From positions 1-28,275 of the forward strand of contig JAOAHW010000230.1 of NCBI GenBank assembly GCA_026415015.1: a stretch of 28,275 bases of DNA, written 5' to 3'. Below the pieces are notes generated by a model, which searched no databases, was not told the DNA's origin, and saw only the letters and a program-made list of their open reading frames with translations. A program made the position numbers and the translations under genes. Source of the stretch: Syntrophorhabdaceae bacterium (GTDB lineage: Bacteria; Desulfobacterota; Syntrophorhabdia; Syntrophorhabdales; Syntrophorhabdaceae). The first letter of the stretch is position 1; every line of letters starts with the position of its first letter. This document shows, piece after piece, positions 1-7,531 of this stretch.

Positions 1-1589
1 CGGAGAAAACCCTCCTTATCTGCATCGAGGATGGCAACAAGGGATACCTCAGGCAGGTCAAGCCCCTCTCTCAAGAGATTCACACCTACAAGGACATGAA
101 ATTTTCCAGTTCTCAAGTCCCTGACAATGGCCACACGCTCAAGGGTATCTATATCTGAATGGAGGTACTTTGCCTTGATGCCCTTATCAAGGAGGTAATC
201 TGTGAGATCCTCGGCAAACCTTTTGGTAAGGGTAGTGACAAGTACCCTCTCACCCCTGCCTGTTACATCTATTATCTCGCCAAGGAGGGATTCAAGCTGG
301 TTTCTTGCAGGTCTTACCTCTATCTCAGGGTCCATTAGCCCTGTAGGTCTTATTATCTGCTCTATTATGCAGCCCTTTGCCTGTTCCAGCTCATATCTTG
401 CCGGGGTTGCCGAAACATAGAGGATCTGATTTGTCCTCTCTCTGAACTCATCAAAGGTAAGGGGCCTATTGTCAAGGGCAGAGGGGAGCCTGAAACCAAA
501 CTCTACAAGTGTCTCTTTCCTGGAGCGGTCACCCCTGTACATACCGTTGAGCTGCGGTATAGTTACATGGCTCTCATCTATTATTATAAGTGCATCCTGG
601 GGTAGATAATCCATCAAGGTTGGAGGTGGCTCACCTGGTCTTCTACCTGTGAGGTGTCTTGAGTAGTTTTCTATGCCCTGACAGTAGCCTATCTCCTCCA
701 TCATCTCTATATCGTATTTTGTCCTCATCTCAAGCCTCTGAGCCTCAAGGAGCTTGCCCTGGGATCTAAGTACTGCGAGATGCCCTTTTAATTCCTCTCT
801 TATGGATTCTATGGCTGCCTCAAGGGTCTGTCTTGGCATGACATAATGGGATGTGGGAAAGATGATACATTGTCTTAGCCCCTCTATCACTGAACCTGTC
901 AAAGGGTCAATTACATAGATAGATGAGACCCTGTCGTCTTCTATGGTGACCCTAAATGCCTTCTCCTCCTCATAGGCAGGGAAGATGTCTATATGAGGCC
1001 CTCTCACCCTGAATCTGCCCCTGTAGAAATCTATATCGTTCCTCTCATACTGTCCCTGGATGATCATCTCCATGAGGGTCTGCCTATTCATCTCCATACC
1101 CCTCTCAAGGCGGATAAGCATCCCATAGTATGCCTCAGGAGAACCCAGGCCGTATATACATGATACACTTGCCACTATTATGGTATCCTCCCTTTCAAAC
1201 AGGGCGTTTGTGGCAAGGAGCCTTAATTTATCGATCTCCTCATTGATGGATGAGTCCTTTTCAATGTATGTGTCTGTTGATGGTATATATGCCTCTGGTT
1301 GATAGTAATCATAATAGCTTACGAAAAAATGGACCTCGTTTTCAGGGAATAGGGTCTTAAATTCAGTAAATAACTGGGCTGCCAGGGTCTTATTATGGGA
1401 GATGATAAGGGTTGTCTTCTGGACACGCTCTATGACATTAGCCATGGTGAATGTCTTGCCTGAACCTGTGACACCGAGGAGCACCTGATGTTTGATACCT
1501 TTTTTTATATTCTCTGAAATCCTTGCTATTGCATCAGGCTGGTCACCTGCAGGCTTATAGTCGCTTATCAGTCTGAATCTCTTTTTCAT
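1..1589 (-). CDS. uvrB: UvrABC excinuclease subunit B, C-terminus cut off by window edge
   Basis: DNA-damage recognition helicase of nucleotide excision repair; it receives damaged DNA from UvrA and loads UvrC. About 529 residues are present. They show Walker A GVTGSGKT (about residues 39-46), the damage-probing beta-hairpin motif YYDYYQPEAY (about 92-101), a DESH Walker B box, the SATPA segment, and the late helicase motifs around TLTKRFAEDLTDYL and GVNLLREGLDLPE. UvrB is usually about 660-670 residues, so roughly 130 C-terminal residues, including the UvrC-binding UVR motif, lie beyond base 1. The ATG at 1589-1587 gives the usual N-terminus (KKRFRLISDYKPAGDQP). The gene is divergent from lptF across 115 bp. 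Identification is very secure. Confidence 0.97.
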   Translation of the reverse strand, partial: MKKRFRLISDYKPAGDQPDAIARISENIKKGIKHQVLLGVTGSGKTFTMANVIERVQKTTLIISHNKTLAAQLFTEFKTLFPENEVHFFVSYYDYYQPEAYIPSTDTYIEKDSSINEEIDKLRLLATNALFEREDTIIVASVSCIYGLGSPEAYYGMLIRLERGMEMNRQTLMEMIIQGQYERNDIDFYRGRFRVRGPHIDIFPAYEEEKAFRVTIEDDRVSSIYVIDPLTGSVIEGLRQCIIFPTSHYVMPRQTLEAAIESIREELKGHLAVLRSQGKLLEAQRLEMRTKYDIEMMEEIGYCQGIENYSRHLTGRRPGEPPPTLMDYLPQDALIIIDESHVTIPQLNGMYRGDRSRKETLVEFGFRLPSALDNRPLTFDEFRERTNQILYVSATPARYELEQAKGCIIEQIIRPTGLMDPEIEVRPARNQLESLLGEIIDVTGRGERVLVTTLTKRFAEDLTDYLLDKGIKAKYLHSDIDTLERVAIVRDLRTGKFHVLVGVNLLREGLDLPEVSLVAILDADKEGFL

Positions 1590-1606
1590 GGCGTTTTTTT
1601 TCTGAA

Positions 1607-1635
1607 AAGATACAGGATTTAAAAAAAATACTCAA
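1607..1635 (-). promoter_or_regulatory. putative uvrB promoter
   Basis: On the minus strand, TTGAGT (1635-1630) is separated by 17 bp from TATCTT (1612-1607). The uvrB start codon follows 17 nt further on. Spacing is ideal but the -10 match is only moderate. No LexA box is obvious to me in this gap. Confidence 0.35.
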
Positions 1636-1668
1636 TTAATATATGAGATACCTGAAAATGTTCTCTAT

Positions 1669-1697
1669 TTGACATAGCTTATGGATAGATGTTAAAT
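1669..1697 (+). promoter_or_regulatory. putative lptF promoter, leaderless arrangement
   Basis: A perfect TTGACA (1669-1674) is followed after 17 bp by TTAAAT (1692-1697). The lptF GTG begins at 1705, only 7 nt after the -10 element. Transcription would therefore start at or next to the start codon. No Shine-Dalgarno sequence is visible. The same geometry recurs before the cytochrome and galT genes. Confidence 0.5.
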
Positions 1698-1704
1698 TTT
1701 TCCA

Positions 1705-2883
1705 GTGAATCTATTGGCATATCTGAACAAGAAGATATATATCTATGTATTTAAAGAGATACTCCAGATACTGCTTCTGTCTATCTTTGTTATGACCTTT
1801 ATAATGGTCATAAGCAGGATAGGCCAGCTCACTGACCTGATCATAAATAAGGGTGTGGAGATAAAGGACATACTGCTTTTGATCATATACTCCTCACCTC
1901 CTTATCTCACCTTTACCCTGCCCATGTCTTTTCTTCTTTCCACCATAGTGGTACTGGGCAGGCTATCCACAGAGAATGAGGTCTTGGCATTAAAGGCAAG
2001 CGGTATAAACCTCAAGTATCTATTTGTCCCTGTGGTATTGATAGGCTTTTTAATATCCTTCCTAGGGGTCTTAAATACAGTGATACTCTTACCCAACAGC
2101 GGGAATCTATTTAGACAGACTCTTATAAATGTTGTAAAAAAAGGTATTACTATAGAAGACAGAGAGGGCATTTTCAACGACAATATCCCTGGAATTGTCA
2201 TATACATAGACAAGGTTGACAAGGATAATAAGAGGTTGAGCGGGATACTTGTATCCGACGACAGGGATAAGGACATAAAACAGATGATCTCTGCAAACAG
2301 GGGTATTATAAATCTTGACCCTGTAACTCTTGACCTAAATTTCTTACTTGAAGACGGCAACCTTCACAGATGGGAAAAGAAAGAGGATATTTACAGGAAC
2401 CTCTATTTTAAAGAATACACCTTCTCCATGAATCTTGAAAAAAATGTCCCCCACAATGTCCCTTTGAGAAAAAGACCATATGAGATGGACACAAAGGAGC
2501 TTAAAAAGGCCCTGATAAATGCCAGTGGCCTTGATAGATATGACATAATGCTCGAGATATTCAAAAAGTTCTCCATACCCCTTTCATCCATCTCTTTTAT
2601 GTTCCTTGCTGTGCCTTTAGGTATAAGAAGGAGGGTGGAGGGCAAGTTCTCAGGTGTACTATACAGTCTGCTCCTATTTATTCTATATTATGTGTTGATG
2701 GCATTTACAGAAAATATGGGCAAGACATTTGGGGTGCCGGCCTTTATAACATCCTTTATGCCCAATATAGTTGTCATATTAATAGGCCTTGGCTTTCTTA
2801 GAAACCTCAATTTTGAAGAATATACCACCATATCAGAGAAGATAAGGCACAGGTGGAGGGATTATATTGAAAAGACTAAATAG
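1705..2883 (+). CDS. lptF: LPS export permease LptF
   Basis: Inner-membrane half of the LptB2FG extractor that moves lipopolysaccharide out of the inner membrane toward the LptC/A/D bridge. The 392-residue protein has the family layout: N-terminal transmembrane segments (about 15-35, 55-80, 100-125), a periplasmic beta-jellyroll region (about 130-265), and three C-terminal membrane segments (about 285-375). Conserved stretches include LPMSFLLSTIVVLGRLSTENE followed by LKASG, the YjgP/YjgQ coupling region, and FSIPLSSISFMFLAVPLG. The start is a GTG without a Shine-Dalgarno; a TTG three codons later is an alternative. The last 17 bases overlap lptG. Assignment to LptF rather than LptG rests on gene order and on the tandem LptG-like gene downstream. 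Confidence 0.92.
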   Translation: MNLLAYLNKKIYIYVFKEILQILLLSIFVMTFIMVISRIGQLTDLIINKGVEIKDILLLIIYSSPPYLTFTLPMSFLLSTIVVLGRLSTENEVLALKASGINLKYLFVPVVLIGFLISFLGVLNTVILLPNSGNLFRQTLINVVKKGITIEDREGIFNDNIPGIVIYIDKVDKDNKRLSGILVSDDRDKDIKQMISANRGIINLDPVTLDLNFLLEDGNLHRWEKKEDIYRNLYFKEYTFSMNLEKNVPHNVPLRKRPYEMDTKELKKALINASGLDRYDIMLEIFKKFSIPLSSISFMFLAVPLGIRRRVEGKFSGVLYSLLLFILYYVLMAFTENMGKTFGVPAFITSFMPNIVVILIGLGFLRNLNFEEYTTISEKIRHRWRDYIEKTK

Positions 2884-3946
2884 ATACCTCATCACCAATG
2901 TATTAAGATATCTGGTCATAACAGAGATTGCCGGGATTGTAGTTTTTGTAACCATAGAGTTTTTCGAGCACATGGATATATTCACCGCCACTATCGGCAA
3001 TTTTTTAAACAGTGTTGTGTATCTTATCCTTAGGACACCCTATTATATAAACCTGATACTTCCCCTTGCATATCTCATATCCATGCTCATACAGCTTATA
3101 CTGATGATAAGAAATAACGAGATAGTTACATTAAGGACATCAGGCATAAGCACCCTATCCATGATGTTACCTTTTGCTGCCCTTTCTTTGGTCCTTGTAT
3201 TGTTCTCCTTTGGGCTTTCAGAATGGATAAAACCCTTTACATCTTCTGCCTCAGACTACATATACAGGGTGAAGATAAAAAAAGAAGAGCCCTACGTCTT
3301 CTTCAAGAACGATAGAATCTGGTTCAAAAGAGGTAATGTTATAAATAATATAGATTCGTATGACCCAAAAAAGGATATAATCAATGGTCTCACTGTAATA
3401 GAGTTGTCTGATGACTACTCCATTAAAAAGAGGCTCGATGCAAAAAAAGGGGTATGGAATAATGGCTCATGGACATTCTTTAGTGTGGTGGAGAGGAGCT
3501 TTGACAAGGATACTATCTTGAAAAAGAATACTTTTAGCGAAATGAAAGATATTATCAAAGAGAACCCTGCTATATTTAAGGCAACAGAGAGAAATCCTGA
3601 GGATATGGGGTATAGAGAACTATCAAAGTACATTAAAAAGATGAAGAGGGATGGACACGATGTAAGGCGATACCATGTTGACCTCTACAATAAGATCGCC
3701 TTTCCATTTATAAATCTTATCATGGTCTTTGCTGCCTTTTCAGTGGGTTTAAGGTATGCAAAGACAAAACACATATCAAAGGGGATATTTACAGGTATCT
3801 TGGTTGGGATATTCTACTGGTTTTTCCACTCCATATCCCTTTCTTTTGGGTATTCTGATATATTTCCACCCATCTTTGCTGCCTGGTTTGCAAATATCTT
3901 CTTTTTTTCCCTTGGTATGATAGGTATTGTAACGCTGAGGACATAA
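2867..3946 (+). CDS. lptG: LPS export permease LptG
   Basis: Second transmembrane subunit of the LptB2FG lipopolysaccharide transporter, partner of the LptF encoded directly upstream. The 359 residues show YjgP/YjgQ organisation: membrane helices near the N-terminus (about 10-35, 45-80, 95-120), a periplasmic domain with WFKRGNVINNI and IELSDDYSIKKRLDAKKGVW, and C-terminal helices (about 270-355). The ELRTSG-type coupling motif appears as EIVTLRTSG. The start is a TTG at 2867, supported by GGTGGAGGG 7-9 nt before it, inside the lptF reading frame. The 17-bp overlap indicates translational coupling. The paired LptF/G genes imply an LPS-bearing outer membrane. Confidence 0.93.
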   Translation: MKRLNRYLITNVLRYLVITEIAGIVVFVTIEFFEHMDIFTATIGNFLNSVVYLILRTPYYINLILPLAYLISMLIQLILMIRNNEIVTLRTSGISTLSMMLPFAALSLVLVLFSFGLSEWIKPFTSSASDYIYRVKIKKEEPYVFFKNDRIWFKRGNVINNIDSYDPKKDIINGLTVIELSDDYSIKKRLDAKKGVWNNGSWTFFSVVERSFDKDTILKKNTFSEMKDIIKENPAIFKATERNPEDMGYRELSKYIKKMKRDGHDVRRYHVDLYNKIAFPFINLIMVFAAFSVGLRYAKTKHISKGIFTGILVGIFYWFFHSISLSFGYSDIFPPIFAAWFANIFFFSLGMIGIVTLRT

Positions 3947-3965
3947 AAATATTTGAAAGGATAGC

Positions 3966-4448
3966 ATGAAGGCTTATCTTGATATTGAAACAGACAGAAG
4001 AGGTAATATATGCATTATAGGCGTATATACAGATGTCTATGGTTTTGTGCAGTTAAAGGGAACAGGCATCACAGCAGATAACCTCTCAGGTATTATAAAC
4101 ATTGCCGATACCATTGTTACCTTCAATGGTGATAACTTTGACCTGCCCCAGATTAAAAAGTGCCTTGACCTTGACCTTAAATCTACCCATAAATCCATAG
4201 ACCTTTTGAAGGTCAAAAGAAGGCTCGGGATTAAAGGGGGGCTTAAGGAACTGGAAAAGATGTTCGGCATAAAGAGAAAGACTGAGGGTATAAACGGATA
4301 CAATGCCATGACCCTCTGGGAGATATATGTGAAAAAAGGAAGAGTTGACGCCCTTAATCTACTTTTGGAATACAACAGGGAGGATGTCTTAAACCTTATA
4401 CCCCTGGAAGAGATACTACTTAACAGATATGGAGGAATGATACCATGA
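3966..4448 (+). CDS. RNase H-fold 3'-5' exonuclease-like protein (YprB type)
   Basis: A 160-residue single-domain protein of the RNase H-like/DnaQ fold, of the PF13482 (YprB C-terminal) type. DEDD-type metal ligands are recognisable: Asp6 and Glu8 in YLDIET, Asp59 in FNGDNFDLPQI, and Asp140 in YNREDVLNL. This points to an active metal-dependent nuclease, probably acting on single-stranded DNA or RNA ends; the substrate is unknown. It lies 19 bp after lptG. Its stop overlaps the next gene's start in an ATGA arrangement at 4445-4448. No signal peptide or membrane segment is present, so it is cytoplasmic. Its place behind the LPS permeases looks like operon sharing rather than shared function. 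Confidence 0.8.
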   Translation: MKAYLDIETDRRGNICIIGVYTDVYGFVQLKGTGITADNLSGIINIADTIVTFNGDNFDLPQIKKCLDLDLKSTHKSIDLLKVKRRLGIKGGLKELEKMFGIKRKTEGINGYNAMTLWEIYVKKGRVDALNLLLEYNREDVLNLIPLEEILLNRYGGMIP

Positions 4449-5152
4449 CAGAGGTATTTGAGCTAAAATCACAGTACAATCATATAAAGGGTATACTTGT
4501 AGCCCCTGATGGACAGGGCAGATACCCCTGTGTCATACTATCTCATGGTCTTGTGAGCTCAAAGGAGAGCTCTAAATATGTTGCCATATCAGAGGTGTTC
4601 AGGGACGCAGGGATTGGAACATGCAGGTTTGATTACCACGGTTGCGGTGAAAGTACAGGACGAATTGAGGATACAACCCTCACCATAAGATTGGAAAACC
4701 TTGACTTTGTTACAGCATATGTCATGGGTCACAAGATGATAGACCCTGAAAGGCTTGGTATATTAGGTAGCAGCTTTGGAGGCGTCACAGGTTTGATAAA
4801 GGCATCAAGGGACAAGAGGATCAGGTGTCTTTCCCTCTGGGCAACACCTTATAGGCTTAAGAAGGAGAAAGGGGATACCATATCAGATATAAGATTCAGT
4901 GATGCTATCTTTGATGATTTTTCAGGATATGATGTCTTAAATGAGGCAAAGAATGTCTCCCATGCCCTGGTCATTCATGGGGATATGGACGAGGTAGTTC
5001 CATATGAAGAGGGCATAGCTATCTTCAATCATATTAAGGAGCCAAAGAGGCTGGAGGTCATAAAAGGGGCAGACCATATATTGTCTGACCCTGACCATAG
5101 ACAGAGGGCTATCAATTTCGCATTAGAGTGGTTTACGGGGTTCCTCCTCTAA
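4445..5152 (+). CDS. alpha/beta hydrolase (serine esterase/peptidase-like)
   Basis: A 235-residue cytoplasmic alpha/beta hydrolase. The catalytic triad can be read off: Ser110 in GSSFGG, Asp182 in HGDMDEVVP, and His211 in GADHILSDP. An HG oxyanion-hole motif is present in ILSHGLVSS (residues 31-39). The FDYHGCGES segment is typical of the dienelactone hydrolase/prolyl-oligopeptidase-like subgroup that acts on small esters or acyl groups. The natural substrate cannot be inferred. It overlaps the preceding exonuclease gene by 4 bp and is co-translated with it. Its last 30 bases overlap the 3' end of the convergent MscS-like gene. Confidence 0.85.
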   Translation: MTEVFELKSQYNHIKGILVAPDGQGRYPCVILSHGLVSSKESSKYVAISEVFRDAGIGTCRFDYHGCGESTGRIEDTTLTIRLENLDFVTAYVMGHKMIDPERLGILGSSFGGVTGLIKASRDKRIRCLSLWATPYRLKKEKGDTISDIRFSDAIFDDFSGYDVLNEAKNVSHALVIHGDMDEVVPYEEGIAIFNHIKEPKRLEVIKGADHILSDPDHRQRAINFALEWFTGFLL

Positions 5153-5842
5153 ATCTGAGCCCTGTGGTCTATGCCTTTTTTCCCATTTGAGTTTGACCTT
5201 GTCTTTTATCAGGTCTCCTACCACATTGCTCAAACCTATGCCAAGGGCAAGGGATAGGGTAAGTATAATACCACCGAATATAATAAGAAAGCTTATGTTG
5301 ATGATGGTGTTTCCTATACCGATATATTCAAAGACTATACCAAAGGTGATAATGATGAGGAATATCCTTATGCTCTTTGATATTAAGTCTCCATATTTAA
5401 TATTTGCATTCTCACAGGCCATAAAGATAAGCCTGCCAAGAAAGTTACTGAAGGTGATCCCTATGACCACTATCAAAAGGGATACGATGATGCTGGGTAA
5501 GGCTGCAGATATCCTTGAGGCATATTCACTGAACTGGCTTATGCCTATAAAATTGAGACCGAATGAGAAAAACACAACAATAAAAAGCCAAAAGGCCATC
5601 TTGCCTATAATCATGGATGGTAGCGTTGTGACCCCACCTTTTTTGAGGAAGTTGACAATACCTGCATCCTCTGCCCACCTGTCAAATTTGAATATCATGA
5701 GGAGTTTTGATAAGAGTTTCTTTATGAACCAGCTTATTATAAAACCGCCTATCATGACGACAATCATGACAATGATATTAAGGAATATGTCTGTGAAGTT
5801 CTCGTATAGGTCTAAGAATAGATCTGTTAAAAATTCAATCAT
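5123..5842 (-). CDS. MscS-like conserved-TM-helix membrane protein without a beta domain
   Basis: A 239-residue integral membrane protein with about five hydrophobic segments (about 15-48, 80-105, 112-138, 152-172, 176-205). Two of them, FTDIFLNIIVMIVVMIGG and LPSIIVSLLIVVIGITFSN, fit the repeated 'conserved TM helix' signature (PF05552) found in MscS-related proteins such as CmpX. The cytosolic MscS beta-barrel domain is absent: after the last helix only a short basic/acidic tail remains. It may be a small-solute or osmotic-response membrane protein; function is unproven. No Shine-Dalgarno precedes the ATG at 5842. The gene is divergent from dctP, and its 3' end overlaps the hydrolase gene by 30 bp. 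Confidence 0.75.
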   Translation of the reverse strand: MIEFLTDLFLDLYENFTDIFLNIIVMIVVMIGGFIISWFIKKLLSKLLMIFKFDRWAEDAGIVNFLKKGGVTTLPSMIIGKMAFWLFIVVFFSFGLNFIGISQFSEYASRISAALPSIIVSLLIVVIGITFSNFLGRLIFMACENANIKYGDLISKSIRIFLIIITFGIVFEYIGIGNTIINISFLIIFGGIILTLSLALGIGLSNVVGDLIKDKVKLKWEKRHRPQGSDLEEEPRKPL

Positions 5843-5850
5843 ATATGAAT

Positions 5851-5903
5851 CTTATTAGATATATGTGGTTTCTGTCAATGGAAAATAGGATTTTTTATTG
5901 ACA
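5851..5903. promoter_or_regulatory. divergent promoter region with inverted TTGACA boxes
   Basis: TGTCAAT (5873-5879) and ATTGACA (5897-5903) form a 7-bp inverted repeat with a 17-nt centre. Each half contains a perfect TTGACA pointing outward. On the minus strand, AATAAG (5856-5851) lies 16 bp away, and 8 nt separate it from the MscS-like start codon. On the plus strand the -10 is unclear: candidates in the AT-rich stretch 5916-5926 give spacers of 12-17 bp. dctP itself has a good Shine-Dalgarno (AGGGGGAA, about 5950-5957). The inverted repeat could also be a regulator site. Confidence 0.35.
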
Positions 5904-5961
5904 TATAATTTTTTTTATATAAAAATTTCTACATGATAAATCTAAGATTAAGGGGGAACAG

Positions 5962-6972
5962 ATGATTAAAAGAACTATTTTTATTGGTTTTATGGTCCTT
6001 GCGTTTTTGACATCTTTTTTTGTCATTGCTGAGGCTAAGGTCATTGTTAAATATGGCCATGTAGGCCCCCCTATCCATCCCCAGCATAAGGCAGCTGTGG
6101 CATTTGCCAAATATGTGACAGAAAAGACAAAGGGAGAGATAGAGGTGCAGGTATTCCCACTTGGCCAGTTAGGTGGTGAACGCTCCATGACAGAACAGGT
6201 CCAGTCAGGTACCCTCCATATGACAGCAGTGACAGCCAATGTATTGGCAAATTTTGTTCCCCAGATGGGCATCATTGAGCTTCCTTTTATATATCCTAAC
6301 AGGGAGGTGGCCTATAAGGTTCTTGATGATAAAGAGGTTAGGGAGAGATTTGCAAAATATTGCGATGAAAAAGGATTTGTATTTATAGGGTATACAGAAA
6401 ATGAATTCAGGGATATGACAAATTCAAAACGTCCCATCAGAAAACCAGAGGATTTAAAGGGTTTAAAGATTAGAGTTGTAGAAGGCCCAATCTTTATAGA
6501 TACCTTCAGGGCCCTTGGAGCTAACCCAACACCTATGCCATTTCCTGAAATATATAATGCCTTACAGCAAAAGGTAATAGATGGCCAGGACAACCCTATT
6601 TATACATCTATCTTAATGAAATTCACAGAGGTTAATAAATTTGCTACTATAACAAACCATATACTTACAGAATGCCCTGTTGTTGTAAACAAAAAATTCT
6701 GGAATTCTCTAACCCCTGAACAACAGAAGATCTTCCGCGAGGCAGCAGATGTGCAAGTTAAGGTGAACAGGGAAGAAAATGCAAAAAATAGGGTAGAGGC
6801 CTTAGAGAAGGCTAAACAGCAGAAGGTAGATGTAGTCATCCTTACAGAAAAAGAACTTGAGGCATTCAGAAATGCAGTAAAGCCTGTTCACGAAAAATAT
6901 AAAGGCGTCTACGGTGAAGAATGGTATAATTTTTACATAAACAAGATTAAATACTATTCTCAAAAGAGATAA
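5962..6972 (+). CDS. dctP: TRAP transporter solute-binding protein, DctP family
   Basis: Periplasmic receptor of a TRAP transporter, 336 residues, of the length usual for DctP proteins. It has a signal peptide with cleavage likely after AEA (residue 25). Mature features are the FPLGQLGGE strand, the conserved ligand-carboxylate arginine in GLKIRV (Arg171), and the PMPFPEIYNALQQKVIDGQDNP block. These indicate an organic-acid ligand such as a C4-dicarboxylate or other carboxylate; the exact substrate cannot be read. A strong ribosome site (AGGGGGAA) precedes the ATG. A hairpin terminator follows, which would let dctP be expressed above the membrane subunits downstream. Confidence 0.93.
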   Translation: MIKRTIFIGFMVLAFLTSFFVIAEAKVIVKYGHVGPPIHPQHKAAVAFAKYVTEKTKGEIEVQVFPLGQLGGERSMTEQVQSGTLHMTAVTANVLANFVPQMGIIELPFIYPNREVAYKVLDDKEVRERFAKYCDEKGFVFIGYTENEFRDMTNSKRPIRKPEDLKGLKIRVVEGPIFIDTFRALGANPTPMPFPEIYNALQQKVIDGQDNPIYTSILMKFTEVNKFATITNHILTECPVVVNKKFWNSLTPEQQKIFREAADVQVKVNREENAKNRVEALEKAKQQKVDVVILTEKELEAFRNAVKPVHEKYKGVYGEEWYNFYINKIKYYSQKR

Positions 6973-6982
6973 TTTAACCATT

Positions 6983-7010
6983 GAGGGGTCTTTATGACCC
7001 CTCTTTTTTT
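6983..7010 (+). terminator. intrinsic terminator/attenuator between dctP and dctQ
   Basis: GAGGGGTC (6983-6990) pairs perfectly with GACCCCTC (6996-7003) across a 5-nt loop, followed by seven T (7004-7010). This is a textbook Rho-independent terminator. It ends only 5 nt before the dctQ start, so it should act as a partial terminator that raises dctP over dctQM. Confidence 0.85.
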
Positions 7011-7015
7011 AAAAA

Positions 7016-7531
7016 ATGGAAAATTTTATAAAAGGGCTTAACAAATTTGAAGAATTGTTATGTGGTATAATTCTCCTATTTCTTGCATGCCTTACATTTT
7101 TAGAAACCTTTCTCCGCTATACAATTTCCTATTCATTTACATGGTTTAAGGAACTTGCAAATTATCTTTTAGTTTTTTGTACATACCTTGGTGCAGCTAT
7201 AGGAGTAAAATATGGCACACATTTTTCCATGGAGGCATTAACTGAATATGCACCTGACAGAATAAGTCATTTAATCAAAACCATAGCCTATTTAATATCA
7301 GGTCTTGCATTAATACTTTTTATCTACTATGGGATACAACACATACAATCAACCATTAAGTTTGGTGTAAAATCCTCAGCCATGCAGATACCTATGTATA
7401 TACCGTATATCTCCATTCCTCTTTTCTCCGTAACCATGTCTTTGAGGTTTTTTGCTCTTTCTTATAGACATTTTAAAAAATTTCTCAAGAATGAACCCTT
7501 CGAGAAGGTAAGAAAAAAGGAGAGTAAGTGA
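7016..7531 (+). CDS. dctQ: TRAP transporter small permease subunit DctQ
   Basis: Small four-helix membrane subunit of the TRAP transporter, 171 residues. Hydrophobic segments lie at about 15-35, 48-68, 88-108 and 125-150. Family features include the ETFLRY motif after helix 1 and WFKELANYLLVFCTYLGAAIGVKYGTHF. Its start directly follows the T-run of the dctP terminator and has no visible Shine-Dalgarno, which is unusual. Its stop overlaps the dctM start (GTGA at 7528-7531), so the membrane subunits are translationally coupled. The C-terminus is basic and cytoplasmic. Confidence 0.9.
   Translation: MENFIKGLNKFEELLCGIILLFLACLTFLETFLRYTISYSFTWFKELANYLLVFCTYLGAAIGVKYGTHFSMEALTEYAPDRISHLIKTIAYLISGLALILFIYYGIQHIQSTIKFGVKSSAMQIPMYIPYISIPLFSVTMSLRFFALSYRHFKKFLKNEPFEKVRKKESK

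Noticed and set aside
202..420. A 72-codon plus-strand frame at the left end.
   Set aside because: It lies inside uvrB on the other strand and has no family resemblance or ribosome site.
5187..5858. A 223-codon open frame on the plus strand opposite the MscS-like gene.
   Set aside because: Its composition (Met/Ile/Lys-rich, no domain) is what the complement of a hydrophobic-helix gene gives. The minus-strand protein has recognisable helices.
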